From Setophaga petechia (Eukaryota > Chordata > Aves > Passeriformes > Parulidae), in assembly GCA_024362935.1 (NCBI GenBank), contig JANCRA010000017.1, positions 2,356,001-2,420,000 on the forward strand: a DNA stretch of 64,000 bases, read 5' to 3'. Made by a program: the position numbers and the translations under genes. Within the stretch, counting starts at the first letter, position 1, and every line of letters starts with the position of its first letter. Shown here in pieces: positions 12,254-26,500 of the stretch. Below the pieces are notes generated by a model. The model was not told the DNA's origin. It was given only the letters and a program-made list of their open reading frames with translations, and made no database searches.

Positions 12254-12884
12254 GCTCTCAGGGCTGGGAACTGGCATGGGAAACCAGAGAATATGGAAGT
12301 TAGGAGCATCCAGCTGTGCAGGGAAATGGAAAACGGTCCAGGGAGCTGAGGGCTGAGAGGGATCGCCCAGGTTTTCCTCTGTCCTGCAGGTGGCAGAAGT
12401 ACAGAAGCAATAAATCCTCCTCCCTGTAAGAGCCTCGGACTCTGGTCTGCATCTGGTGGCACCCGAGGCTGTCAGAGCCCCTGGCTGGGCCAGGTGTGGG
12501 GACCAGCTGGGGGCTGATGTCACCAAGGTGCCAAGCTCCAACACACAAACCCCGTGTGCACCAAGGATGGGACCGTGTGTGTGATTCTTTCTCCAGCCCC
12601 CTCTGGGGTTCTCCCAGGTGTGGACACTCATCCAGGTGGAGCCAAGCCAGACACTGGAGACAAACTGGGGCCTGGCACAGCAGCAGGAAACATCTGGGAA
12701 CGCTTCTTGTCATTTGTCTTCGAGCTGCCAGATGTCACCACCAGGCAGAGGGTGAGGCCAGGGGCTCAGGGTGACACAGCACCAGGGTGTGGGGACCCAC
12801 CAGGCTGGGGTCACAGGCTCCTGGTGGCTTGGGTTGGGCTCAGACCCTCTGGCACTACCCTTGGCCTTTAGGGACATGGGTTAG

Positions 12885-12963
12885 GGTGCTGGCAGGCCAG
12901 GGGGAATGGTTGGACTCCAGGATTTCAGAGGGCTCTTCCAGCCTAAATGATTCCATGACTCTG
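12885..12963 (+). mobile_element. CR1 LINE 3' tail fragment
   Basis: Matches the end of avian CR1 elements: GGTTGGACTCCAGGATTTCA, then CTTCCAGCCTAAATGATTCC and the ATTCCATGA-type terminal repeat. 5'-truncated, as is usual for CR1. Confidence 0.75.
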
Positions 12964-14540
12964 CATGGGAAGTGGTTGGTGAGGAGAGATCCCCCAGCCC
13001 CACTGGCACAGGAGCAGGGTCAGTGTAAAGCCAGGTGCAGTTTCACTGGGATGTCAGAGGAGCCTGTTTGGAGCAAGATCCCATTATCCCCTCCCATGGC
13101 ATGGCCTGGGCTGTGCCCAGTGACTGCACTGGTTATGGGGGAACCACCACCAGAGCCAGAGGGATCCCTGCCCCTCCTTGCTGTGTTTGGTGCTCAACAA
13201 CCTCGGAGCCACCTGGCTCAACCCCTCTGTGAATCCCTGCACCCCGGGAGTCCTCTCAGGTGCTCCCAAATTGCAGCACCTCCATGTCCCAACCCACAGC
13301 CCCCACCTCCTGCCCTCCCCTCCCAGGTGAGACCCTGAGCCAAAACCTGGAAGGAAACGGGGCTGCAAAATTCCTGTTACCTGCAGAGGGACGAGGAGCA
13401 GGGAAAGCAGCACTGGGAGATTTCCTGTGACCGTCCTCTTCCTGCTGGGAGCAGCCACGTCACAGGACAAAGGGAGGGAATGATGAGATTGGAAACAGGA
13501 GCTCTAAACATTGCTCCCTGCAGAGGTGGACCTTGACCCAAAGGCCAACTGCTTGAAAAACCCCAGAAAAATAGTCTGGATTTTTCCCTTTACACGGGAA
13601 AGTTGGGTTCATGTGCTGGCTGAAAGCTCCCACTGAAGAATCCAGGATATCCCTGGAGAAGAGGGGCTGTCCAAGCAGCCACAGCAGCCTCCCACCTCCC
13701 TGGCAATGCACAGGGAATCTTGCCTCCAAGATAATTTTCTAACACACAAAATAAACAAAATAATCTTTGTCCTGTGGGGCAAATATCAAGGAGTTCAAAC
13801 TCTTCAGTTGTTCAGGCAGAAGGTTGTGACAGATAACATGTGAGCCCCATGATCATCCCAAGAATCAGAGACAACATTTACAGAATGACAATGTATTGGT
13901 GAGTTGCTGTAGGGAGATTCCTACAAAAACGGGTTAAAAGCAGAAATTCCCTGCAGGATCAGTTTGGATTACTAGAACTGCACATTTCTCCACTCCACTT
14001 AAGATGTGAGTAAATCTGAGCTAAAAGCAATAAATCCATTAATATTTACAGCTCTGGACTTTCATCTGCTGGATGAGTTTCGGTGGAGAGCCGTGGAGCA
14101 GCGGTGCCTGTTGGGATACCTGGATGTGGGAACACCTCACACTCAGAGTGTTTCCATATGGCTTAACCTCTGGTTTAGCTCAGGCTCACTGAAATTCGAG
14201 CACAGAAAAGGCAAAAGTCCCTGGAGAGAAGACATTTTTCCATTGTGAATGTTTTGCTGAGGATTTGCAGCACCAGTGCTCACTTAGGGGGAAATCTGAG
14301 GCTTGGAGTGTCATTTCCTGGTGAAAAAATGGTTTCCTGGGGCAGGAAAATTGTGGTTTGGGTCTGACAACTCCATTGCCCCAAGAGAGATTTAGTCTAG
14401 GACAAACAGGTCAGGAATTGGGATTGAGTTCAGGGTAGGAACCCCAATATCCAACTTGGGAATGGTTTTGTGTTCAGCTCCTCGGAGGTGTGGCTGCAGA
14501 CAAGGATTCCTGATCTGCTCCCGACATCCAGAGAGGGATT
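12964..14540. other. GLOD5 to EXOC1-like intergenic stretch
   Basis: No exon recognised on either strand. It contains the upstream region of GLOD5 and the 3' flank of the EXOC1-like gene (stop at 14546-14544). I did not find an unambiguous minus-strand AATAAA close to that stop. Confidence 0.45.
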
Positions 14541-14543
14541 TCC

Positions 14544-17500
14544 CTACATGTTGGCCATGGTGATGGAGTTGAAGTAGCTCAGCAAGTCCTCCATGCTGAA
14601 GTCCAGGGCAATCCCTGCTCCTGCATAGCAGCGTTGGATGAGCTCCTCAAACTCTCGGTACTGCCGGATGAATCCCTGTTCCATGGCCTGCCACACCACC
14701 TGGAAAACAAAAAACCCTGCTCCATGGCCTGCCACACCACCTGGAAAACAAAAAACCCTGCTCCATGGCCTGCCACACCACCTGGAAAACCAAAAACCCT
14801 GCTCCATGGGCTGCCACACCACCTGGAAAACCAAAAACCCTGCTCCATGGCCTGCCACACCACCTGGAAAACCAAAAACCCTGCTCCATGGGCTGCCACA
14901 CCACCTGGAAAACCAAAACCCCTGCTCCATGGCCTGCCACACCACCTGGAAAAGCAGAAACCCTGCTCCATGGCCTGCCACACCACCTGGAAAAGCAGAA
15001 ACCCTGCTCCATGGCCTGCCACACCACCTGGAAAAGCAGAAACCCTGCTCCATGGGCTGCCACACCACCTGGAAAACCAAAAACCCCATTCCATGCCTGC
15101 CACACCACCTGGAAAACCAAAAACCCTGCTCCATGGCCTGCCACACCACCTGGAAAAGCAGAAACCCTGCTCCATGGCCTGCCACACCACCTGGAAAAGC
15201 AGAACCCTGCTCCAGGGGCTGCCACACCACCTGGAAAAGCAGAAACCCTGCTCCATGGGCTGCCACACCACCTGGAAAACCAAAAACCCCATTCCATGCC
15301 TGCCACACCACCTGGAAAACCAAAAACCCTGCTCCATGGGCTGCCACACCACCTGGAAAAGCAGAAACCCTGCTCCATGGGCTGCCACACCACCTGGAAA
15401 AGCAAACCTCAGCCCTTTCCCGTGCAGCCCCCCAGGCAGTGCAGTCCTGAACCCCAACCATCCCAGGGTCACACCCATCCCACTCCAGTTACCGGCAGGA
15501 GATTTTCCTCAGGGGACAGATGTTTGTGGATTGTCCTGTAGAGGCTCTCCAGGGCCCTCTTGACCTCCTTGCCAGGATATTTTTCGATGACTTTCCGCAG
15601 TTCCTGCTTGCTGTAGGCCAGCTGGAAACTGAGCTCCTCTTCCTTCACCCCCTGAGCCAGGCGGGCCTTGACCCCCTCAAAGAAATGCTGGGAAAGGAAG
15701 GGAAGGGAAGGGAAGGGAAGGGAAGGGAAGGGAAGGGAAGGGAAGGGAAGGGAAGGGAAGGGAAGGGAAGGGAAGGGAAGGGAAGGGAAGGGAAGGGAAG
15801 GGAAGGGAAGGGAAGGGAAGGGAAGGGAAGGGAAGGGAAGGGAAGGGAAGGGAAGGGAAGGGAAGGGAAGGGAAGGGAAGGGAAGGGAAGGGAAGGGAAG
15901 GGAAGGGAAGGGAAGGGAAGGGAACATTCCAACATTCCATGAGGAGCCACCCCGAGGTGGATTCCTGCACCAGGGCTGACACCTGAGCGCTGCCCTCAGT
16001 TCTCATGTCTAATTCAGTTGAAATTAAGAATTTAAGAAGGTTTTATGGAGTGTTTGAGATTTTTATCCTCCAGGAAAGCAGAACTTAGGGAATTTCATGG
16101 TTCTCTCCTCTCCCTGCTCAGCAAGCAGCATCCCTAAGGGCTGCAGACCCATGGAGCAATGGGACTGCTGGAAAATCCCTTCAGTTCCTTGGTGCTCCCC
16201 CCATTTTTCTCCCCACAGAGGGTCTGGAGCCAGAGGTGAGGAAGGGGGATCCCAAACCTGCAGAGGTGTAAAGCAAAACCAGAATTTTCTCAGTTCTCCT
16301 GACATCTCTGCCAGAGCTGGACAGGACACTCCATATCTGCTGTAAAACAAGGGAATAATCCCTTCCTTCATCCTCCTGTCTCTTCATACATCCCAAGAAT
16401 CTGTTTGGGTATTCCTGCTGCAACCTGGCTGTGGAGAAATACCCTAAATCCCAAGGATTTTGAGTTCCCAAATGTATGAATTGTTTCCAAGAACCAGGAA
16501 TTGGCCTCTGCATTACTTCCACCTCTTTGCACCTCCTCTTGGTGAAGAGAAACTGGGAGAGCTGGAGAAGGCCATGCCAGGATTTTCAGGTGCTCTCATA
16601 TCCCACTCACTTTGTTGTGAGTAATAAAATGATCTTTTCCCTTGGAAAAGGGAGGATTTGAAGCCATAGCAGAGCTCAGGTAGCACAAGACACAGAACTG
16701 ATTTTCCAACCAAGCCAACAAATGTTTGACAGCAAGGACTGGAAACAAATTGGAAGTAACAGGTCCCATAAATAATTCCAGCTGAGCTCCATCTGCGAGA
16801 CATTTTAGGGAGAGGAAGGAGCGGAGCTGCTGCAGCCTCGGGAAGGAGGGAATGTCTGTTTGAGTTAGCAGAGCCAGAGGCTCTTAGCTCAGTTAACAAA
16901 GCAGCCACTTGGGGAGGCTTGGATGGATCAGCCCAGGCAGCTGTGAAAAAAGAGCTGGGATCTGCCAGATGCAGGCACGCAACCAGAGTGGGGATGGGAG
17001 CAAACTGGGAGAAAACTGGGAGCAAACTGGGAATAAACTGGGAGCAAACTGGGAGCAAACTGAGACCAAACTGGGAACAAGCTGAGAACAAGCTGAGAAC
17101 AAAGTGGGAACAAAGTGGGAGCAAACTGGGAGTAAACTGGGAGCAAACTGGGAGCAAACTGGGAACATACTGGGAACAAACTGGGAGCAAACTGGGAACA
17201 AACTGAAAGCAAACTGGGAACAAACTAGGAGAAAACTGAGTGCAAACTGGGAGCAAACTGGGAGAAAACTGGGAGAAAACTGGGAAAAAACTGGGAGAAA
17301 ACTGGGAACAAACTGGGAACAAACTGGGAACAAACTGGGAGCAAACTGGGAGAAAACTGGGAGTAAACTGGGAGCAAACTGGGAACAAAGTGGGAGCAAA
17401 CTGGCAACAAACTGGGAGAAAACTGGGAGCAAACTAGGAACAAATTGGGAGCAAACTGGGAACAAACTGGGAACAAACTGGGAGCAAACTGGGAGAAAAC

Positions 17501-20500
17501 TGGGAGTAAACTGGGAGCAAACTGGGAACAAAGTGGGAGCAAACTGGCAACAAACTGGGAGAAAACTGGGAGCAAACTAGGAACAAATTGGGAGCAAACT
17601 GGGAACAAACTGGGAACAAACTGGGAGCAAGCTCCCCAGCAATGCTTTGGAATTCTGCCCCCCATGTCTTGGTTCAACATCTGGAAACGGGCACGAGGAC
17701 AAGACAGCAGGAAAGTGAAAAAGCCCAGCCATGGTTTGGATTGTCAGGAGAGGGAGTGGGAAAGGAGGGCTGAGCACATTGTCTGGATATCAGGAACCTT
17801 CCAGTGAGAACAAGCTGGGATGGTCAATCAAAGCTGCCCAGGGCTGTGATGGAGTCCCACCACTGGAGCTTTCGGGATGGGACTGGACAGGGAGCTACAG
17901 AATCTCATGCAAGCAGTGAAGGTTGCACTGGGTGATCCTTTGGGATCCCTTCCAGCCTGGGAGTCTGTGATGCTGCTGAGGTGGGACTGCACAGCCAGAC
18001 CCTGCAGTGGTCAGGGAAGGGAACACTGGACAGGGCATTCCACATCTGCTGTAAAACAAGGGAATAATCCCTTCCTTCATCCTCCTGTCTCTTCATACAG
18101 CCCAAGAATCTGTTTGGGTGTTCCTGCTGCAATTTGGCTGTGGAGAAATATCCTAAGTCCTAAGGATTTAGAGTTCCTAAATGTACAAATTGTTTCCAAG
18201 AAACAGGAATGGGCTCCTGCACTATTCACACCCCTTTGCACCTTCCCTTGGTGTCTGTGCTCAGACTGGCAGAGCTGGAGGAGGCTGGAGGAGGATTTTG
18301 GGAATCTCTGAGAATCTCTGAGCAGAGTGAAATCCAGGTGCTCTCATATCCTGTGACAACGAAGTAACAGAACCCCGGACTGGATCCAGGGCAGGGAGAT
18401 TTGAACACCAGTTAATGCAGAGTTTTGGGAGGAGCCCTTGGAGGCCCAGGCCAGGGTCCCGTGCTCACCTTGAGCCTCTCCAGGGGCTGGCCCACGTACA
18501 CTGAGATGTATTTCTCCATGTGCTCCCTGCACCTTTGCTTGGCTTCTCTCTTCTTGCCCTCCAGGCAGGGGATGTTCCTTTGGCACAGGAAGTTGTGGAT
18601 GTGGTGGAAGTTTTCCATCATCACCATATCCGTGTTCACCTTCAGGCTGGCTGAGGAGAGGCTGCTGACTGGGGAGGAAGGAGGGAGTCAGGTGTGGAGA
18701 GAAACCCTGCAGGCTCTCAGGAGGGATGTGCCCTTGGGATGGCTCATTTGAACCATCTGACTTCAGAGGGAGTCACTATAACACAAATCCTGACCCCTGT
18801 CCATGATTGCCAGCCTGACCTGCTTCCCTGCCAGCATTCCTGCAGCCTGGCATGGTCCATGGATTGTTGTCCATGTCCATGGATTTATGGGTCACCCCAG
18901 GCTCACCCACTGCTGGGAGCTGCCCCTCTGCACCACCTCCTGATCTGTGGTCAGAGCTGGGAATTCTGCAGCCCCTCAGGTCCTCTCCAGGCAGGAAAAC
19001 AGAATATTTCCACTGACAGGAAGCTGAGGGCTCCAGCTGGGACAACACAGGGATCTACTGGAAGCTCCCCACCCCACTCTCCCAACCCCTCTGTCCCTGC
19101 CAACACCCCTTGGTGGTTCTGGGGGAGTTTTTCTGGCTCCCAAGACCGTGTAAGAGGAGTCTGATCCATGAGAAGCTCTCCCTCCACAGTGGGGCAGGAG
19201 ATGTTGGAACTGGATCCAAAGCTGAGCCTTGTGTGGAAGCTGAGCCCTGTCACCCCTGGGGCCATCCCCCTGTGACAGAGCACCCAGAATGTGCCCGGTG
19301 CCCCCAGGATCCTGCTCAGGGAAAGGGGTTTGAGGGGCAGGCTCAGGGGACAGGCAGCTCCCACCCTGCCACACCTGGGATGTGCAGAGAGGCTTCAGTG
19401 CCAGGGCCAGGCAGCTCTCCCTGCCCTGGTGCCCAGGTGGTCGCTCCTGCAGCTGCAGGGGGACATTTCCTGCCCAGAGCACCCAGCCCTGACACTCACT
19501 GCTGCTGAAGACGCTGCTGGCCAGCCTGAGCTGGGCCCTGTCCAGCTCCCCCCGGCGCTGGCATGTCTGGAACACCTCCTCAGACAGGGCCACCAGCTCC
19601 TGGAAGCGGCTGACACAGGGCAGGATCCCCCCTCTGGTCCTGCTGGCGGGCTTGGCCTCCTCCATCTCCTTGCACAAGGTCCCCTGAGAATGACAGAGAG
19701 GTGGCACCCTCAGATCTGACCTTGTTTGGAGGAGCACAGGCCAGGAAACAAGACAAGGAACAGGGTTTGGGAAGGTTTCTGCCATTGACAATGCCTTCTG
19801 CAATCCCAAGGGATGTGACCCTCCCTGGTTGGGGCTGACGTGGAGCTGGGCCATTGCTCAGGGAGCTTTGGGGTCCCCATCCCTGGAGGTGTCCAAGGAA
19901 CACCTGGATGGGCACTCAGAGCTCTGGGCTGGGGACAAGCTGGGGATCATGGTCATGGAGGTCTTCTCCAGCCTCCATGGTTCTGTTTGGAAGGTTCTGG
20001 AGGAGGTCAAACATCCCTCAGGTGTGTTGGGCTCCCTCCCACCATGGACACTCACGATGCATTTGTTGAGGTTGCTCTTGGCCAGGAGCAGCACGTTCCC
20101 CAGGAGGGTGTGCAGGAAGGACGAGGGGGGAGCTGAGGAAGGGCCCCAGGGCCCCAGCACGGAGTCACCCAGGGTCACCAGGACCTGCAGGCAGCCCAGG
20201 GGCTGAGCCTTGCTGCAGACATCCAGAAATGCCCTCAGCTCCGGCTCCAGGCAGCTGAAGATCTCACTCAGCAGCTGGGTCGTGGCTTCTTCTGGCCTTG
20301 AAAACCAAAACCAAATCATGGGAAAGGTCAGGAATTAACTGGGAGGGGACACTTCAGCCTGTGTCCTGCCAGAGGAGCCAGGGTATCCCATCCCTCACGT
20401 ACTGGCTCTGGCTCCTGGTGCAAGGAGGGGCCTCTGGAGCTGCCGGGGGCTCTCCTGCCTTGGTGGCAGATCCCTGAAAAAAGATTAGAGTGGAAATTAT

Positions 20501-23500
20501 CAAAGGATCCCCGAGTGGTTTGGGATGAGCCCCAAACCCCCTGCCCTGGGCAGGAACCCCTTCCACTGTCCCAGGGTGCTCCAAGCCCTGTCCAGCCTGG
20601 CCTTGGACACTCCAGGGATGCAGGGGCAGCCCCAGCTGCTCTGGGAATTCTATCCCAGCACCTCCCCGCTCACAGGGAGGAATTCCTTCCCAATATCCCA
20701 GCTAAACCCACCAAAGGATGATTTGACTGCTCTCCCTCAGCCAGGAAAATGAGCTCTGGATTTATTTTTGTGCTTGGAGACCCTTGGTTTTCCTGGAGCT
20801 GTGAATTAAATTCCATTTAATTTTCCTCTGAAGCTTCCCCACTGCTGGTTCCTGGAGGATGGGAGCCCAGGAGAGCCCAGGTACCCATGGATGTGCCAGG
20901 CTGGGAAATGGGCCTGGGGAGGACACGGTGCCCACCCTCACCTCCATCACCTCCACGGAGCTGCAGCCGAGGCAGAAGAATTCCTGCAGGAATTGCTGCT
21001 CCGAGGTGCAGAGGGACTGCAGCTCACCCAGCACCTGCTCCAACACCTGCAGAGAAACCACCTTTGGTCTGGGAACCCTCGGGACTCCCTGGGGACACCG
21101 CAGCAGCTCCGAGCCCGCCCGAGGGGACGTGGGGGGCACAGGGAGCACCCCAGGGAGGGACAGGAGCCCTGAGCAGCCCTGAGCCCCTTACCCTGCGCAG
21201 GGTCCCCCTGGCCGGGGCATCCTCCTGGCTGTCCCTGCTCCTGGGGAGGCTCCACCGGGGCTGCCTGCTCCCTGCTGGCTTCTCCCAGGGGTCCTGCAGA
21301 CCTGCACGGGGTGGGGATGTCAGAAACTCCTCCTCTGGGGTTCTCCAGCCTCTGGAGCCATGGAGAGTTAAAGTCTTAAATGTGTATTTTTATGTCTGAC
21401 CTCATGCATGAATTGATCTTTTCCAGTTGCATTCAGATAAATGGGGGATTCAGATGAAATTCCCATTTTTTTCTCTGCCTTCTCACTTGTTTCTCCTTAT
21501 TTTTCATTGTTTTTAAACAGTCTCAAATGTCTCTTTTTTAAAGAGACTGGTTTTTAAACAGTCTTAAATTACTCTTTTTTAAAAATCTTAAATGTGTCTT
21601 TTCATGTCTGACCTCATGCATGAATTGATCTTTTCCAGTTGCATTCAGATAAATGGGGGATTCAGATGAAATTCCCATTTTTTTCTCTGCCTTCTCACTT
21701 GTTTCTCCTTATTTTTCATTGTTTTTGTTTCATTAAACTGCCTTTTGATTTCACTGATTGAGGTGTTTATCCTTTTTCTGCCTTGTGTTTACTCCTGACA
21801 GCTGGGTTGGGGAAATCCCAGGGGATGAGAGAAGAGATCAGCACAAAAACAAGCAAAAGCCTCAGGACAATAGTTAGGTGCTTAATTTTGATTGTAAATT
21901 GCCATAAAAAAATATCCAGGGGAGGCGGGGAATGACTTTTTCTCAAAAAATGCCCTTATAAAATTATAATCTTTCACCTGGAAATAAAACTATTTCTCCA
22001 ACATTGGCAGTTTTAGCACTGAGGGCTTGGCCTGAGTGGAAAAGTTGAAAAAAATCCTTTGAAAGATGTGTTTAAAAAACATTTTTCTACTCCCTGAAAG
22101 GAATCAGTGGGGAAACATCCAGATTATTTCCTAATTATTTCCAGAAATGAGAATCATTCCCCTATTCCAAAGGCTCTGGGGGAGTCAGGTCACCTCTCCA
22201 TCAATCATAGGATCTCAAATATTCCTGTTTGAGCCACTCCTGAAGGGTTTTCCCTTTGGGAAGGATTTGTGAGCTCCACACTCAGCAGGGATGAGGGATG
22301 AGCCAGCCCTGCTCACGACCTCAGCCTTGCTAAAACCAGAACTAAATTAAGGAGCTGCTGCCTGGCCTTTTTCTCACCATTTCATTATAATTTCACCAGC
22401 TGGGAAGTGGCAAAACCGGGAAAAAATAAATCTTCCAGCAGCAAATGGAAAAGAATTTAACAAGCCTGCAGAAAATGGAATGGCAAAATGAGAAAGGACT
22501 TAATTACTGGCCCCTAATTAATTATAAACAGCTCGAGGTTGCCTTCTAAACTCACTCTCCTGTCACATAAGGCAAGAAATCTGCAGGTGGTGCCATAAAT
22601 AAAATCCTTTATGAGGGCAGGGAATCAACCCAAAAAATTTACTGGGATAATCAGGAGAAAGGAAACGGCCTGGAGACCTGGACTGGAATAATTCCCAGCA
22701 GGGATGAGGGGGGTTGTACAGTAGGGATGGGGGATATTTCCCAGCAGGAATGAGGGAAGTTTTGAGGCAGGGATGAGGGATATTTTCCAGCAGGAATGAG
22801 GGAAGTTTTGGGGCAGAAATGAGCAATTTTTTCCACAGGGGTGAGGGATGTTCTGGGGCAAGAATGAGGGATGTTTTGGGGCAGGGATGAGGGAAGTTTT
22901 CCAGCAGGGATGAGGGGTGTTTGACTGCAGGGATAAGGGATATTTTCCAGCAGGAATGAGGGGTGTTTTGAGGCAGGGATGAGGGAAGTTTTTGGGCAGG
23001 GATGAGGGGTATTTTCCAGCAGGGATGAGGGGTATTTTCCAGCAGGGATGAGGGGTATTTTCCAGCAGAAATGAGGGGTGTTTGAGAGCAGGAATGAGGG
23101 ATGTTTTGGGGCAGAAATGAGGGGTGTTTGAGAGCAGGAATGAGGGATGTTTTGGGGCAGAAATGAGGGGTGTTTGAGAGCAGGAATGAGGGATGTTTTG
23201 GGGCAGGGATGAGGAGTGTTTGAGAGCAGGGATGAGGGATGTTTTGGGGCAGGGATGAGGGGTGTTTGAGAGCAGGGATGAGGGATATTTTTGGGCAGGT
23301 TTCCTCCCAGCCCGGGCTCCATCCGTGAGCAGGAAGGGCCTTGGCTGAGGCTCCTGCAGAAGCTCAGCAGAGCCATTCCTGCCCTGCCAACCATCCCGGC
23401 TGGGTCAGCTCTGCAGGAATGCTGCAGCAGGAGGCTCCGGGAGCAGGGACAGCCCTGGGACAGCGTGTGCAGCCCCCTGGAGAGCCACAGCGGGAATTCT

Positions 23501-26500
23501 GGCCTGTCCTGGGGCTGGGCAGGGCTCACCTTCCCCTGCTGTCCCCCTGCTGTCCCCTGCCCTGCTGCAGAGGTGGCACAGAGAGCTCGCCTGGGACACC
23601 GCCAGCCCCGGGGAAGGTGCCACGGCCTCTGTGGCACAAATTGCTAAAAATTCCCCCTTTCCTCACGAACTGTGAGGTTGTTCCAATGTTCTGCTCGCAT
23701 CAAGGATGGGCTGAACAGCCCCTGGGGCTTCCTGCCTGTCCCAGACCTGTCCTCACCCTCTGGAGCAGAGCGGGGACATCCCAGGACAACAAAATTCACC
23801 CTGTCCTGCCCGTGGAGCAGCCCCAGGGCTGGGCAGGCGCTTTGGGGTGATTTCTACTGGAGCAGGAACACCTTGTAGCCTTCCAAGGGTTTTCTCCTGG
23901 GGTTTAATCCCTCCTGGTTCACAGACTCATGTAGGATTTAAAGATGGATAAAATACTGGAAGGACATCCCAGTTTAATGTTTATGGAATGGGATGGGGCA
24001 GACTGGCTGCCACACATGCCCTGCATCACCTTGTGTTTAATTTAACATCTTTATTCCCATAAATGGTCCAGTGGTGCCCATTTAGGTGCCATTAGGACTA
24101 TTTAGGTGAAATTTTCCTCCTTTTTTCCCCTGGACTGCTGTGCAGGTTTTGTGTCAGCATTCCCCATCCTGCTTTGATCCCAGGGTTTGAGGTGCCCTGG
24201 GAGCATCTGAGTGTCTTTCCCAGGGGCAGTGATGCTGGGCAGGAGGAGCTGCAGGGGGTGGGGGGGGATGTTTTGGGTGTGAGGAATCCCAAAAGTGGGA
24301 GCCACCAACCCCATCCCCTCCTTCAGCTCCATCCCCTGGCTTGGGATCTGGACACGGGTGCTGAAGGAAGTGCAGAGCTGGAAGTGCTGACTCTGATGGA
24401 CAAAACACACCAGCCTGACCTTCAAACTGGGCCAAACTGGCCTGGAAATTTCCATTACAGCCCTTTGTTTTGCTGAGGGAAAATGTGACTTGTGGGCCAT
24501 AAAAAATTTCCAGAGGAGACAGATCAGTTTCTCTTTTTATCTTCAGAAACACCTGACTGGAATATTTTGAGTCAGACCCAGCGATTTTGGTGGAAATGAG
24601 CACCTTGGGACAGCAGGGCCTGGCAGTCAGCTCACTGTGAAATCATTCCATAAATATTGCTGTGAATTCCCTCTGTCTCCTGGGACAGGCTTCCCCCTGC
24701 AGGGGAAAGTGTCTGGGGAATCTTGCATGAAAGATGGACCAGGCTTTAGAGAGTCCTAAAATCCAGGAATGCTTTGGGCTGGCGTGACCAAACAATCATC
24801 TCATTCCATCCCTGCCAGGGGCAGGGACACCTTCCCTCACTATCCCACGTTGTTCCAAGCCTGTCTGACATGGTCTGGAACACTTCCAGGGATGGGGGAA
24901 TTACAGGTTCTTCTCCTGGAGCCTTCTCCAGGCTGAACAACCCCAGATCCCTCAGGGTGTCCTCACTGGAGAGGAGCTCCTGCCCTTGGAGCAGCTGCAG
25001 GCAAGGGAAGGGAAAACCTGGTGGGGTTTTTTCAGGAGATAATGGTGGAGTAGGAATCTTGGAGAGCCAGGGAGGAGGGAGCTGACAGCAGGTTTTGTTT
25101 TCCAGGCTTTTCTACATCCCCTCTCTCTCCTGTGGCTGCTTGGAACAGGATCCCAGGCACCAGCGTGTCATTCCTGAGCCCTGCACAGGGAAGGACACAA
25201 AAGCTCCAGCTCTGAGAGGCAGCTGAACAAAAGTGGGGAATTCATGGGGCTGAGGCTCTCCCCAGCATTGCCTGGTGTGGAGCAGGGCTGGCGTTTCCCT
25301 CCTGCCACCTGCAGAGCCAGGAAACAAAGTCCTGGAGCAGGCCTGGGAAGCCACCTGTGCTGGAGGTGACTGTCCCCACCCCTGGGTGCCAAACCCTGCC
25401 CAGCAGCACTGAGGGCACCTTTTGAACCACTCACTTCCTTTTCTTCTTCCTGACAGGGAGATCTTGGCCTGCTCAAAAAGGGCTCTGATTTCCCGCTCAT
25501 AGAGCCTGCCAAGGTTCTGGGAATACACCTGGAACGGGGAGGAAAGGCCAGGTAAGAACAAAAAGTCCAGATTTGGGCATTTCAGACCTTTCTCTTCAGC
25601 ACAATCCTGGCACCCCTCTGTCACAGAAATCTTTTATGGAAAATCCTTTCCTTAGGATTTTTTCTCCTGAGAAGCTGAGAGGCCTCAGGAACAAAATGCA
25701 AACAATGATTATCTGCTGCTGTGGAATGCAACAGGTGCATCTGGGATTGGGCTCATGTGGTTGTTTCTAAATAATGGCCAATCACAGTCAGCTGGCTCAG
25801 ACTCTCTGTCCCAGACACAAGCTTTTGTATCATTCCATTCCTTTTATATTCTTAGCCAGCCTTCTGATGAAATCCTTTCTTCTATTCTTTTAGTATAGTT
25901 TTAATATGATATATATGATAAAATAATAAATGAAGCCTTCTGAAACATGGAGTCAGATCCTCATCTGTTCCCTCATCCTCAGACCCCTCTGAACACCGTC
26001 ACACCCCTCAGTTTCCTGCTGGGCACAGAGCTCCAGGCTGGCCAGACATCCCCAGAAGCTCTGGAATCTCAGGTGTCTCACGGCTCAGGTGAGAGCCAGG
26101 TCCCACCAGGATCTCCCCACTGGACCTGCTGCTCCCAGGGAAGGTTTGCTGAGGGTCTCAGCCCTACCTTGGGGAGGTCCCAGAACAGAGCAGGGCTGGT
26201 GCTCCTCAGCCAGGCCATCAGGGGGGTGTAGGGCAGCAGCTCCTCGTGGTGGGGTCTGTGCCTCGGGACAGCCACGGTGCCAATGGGGGCACCCAGAGCA
26301 GGGGCCTGGGAATTGCCCTGAAGGGAGAGAAATGACAGAAAAAATCCACATAAAACAGCCTGGAAAATCTGCTGGGACACTGCACCCACAGAGCTGTGCA
26401 GGTGGGATTGGAGTGGGGCAGGTTTGGAGCAGATCCAGATGGAAAGGGATGTGCCCAGCCAAGGTCTGCAAATCTCCAAGGATGGAAATCCCACAGCTCC

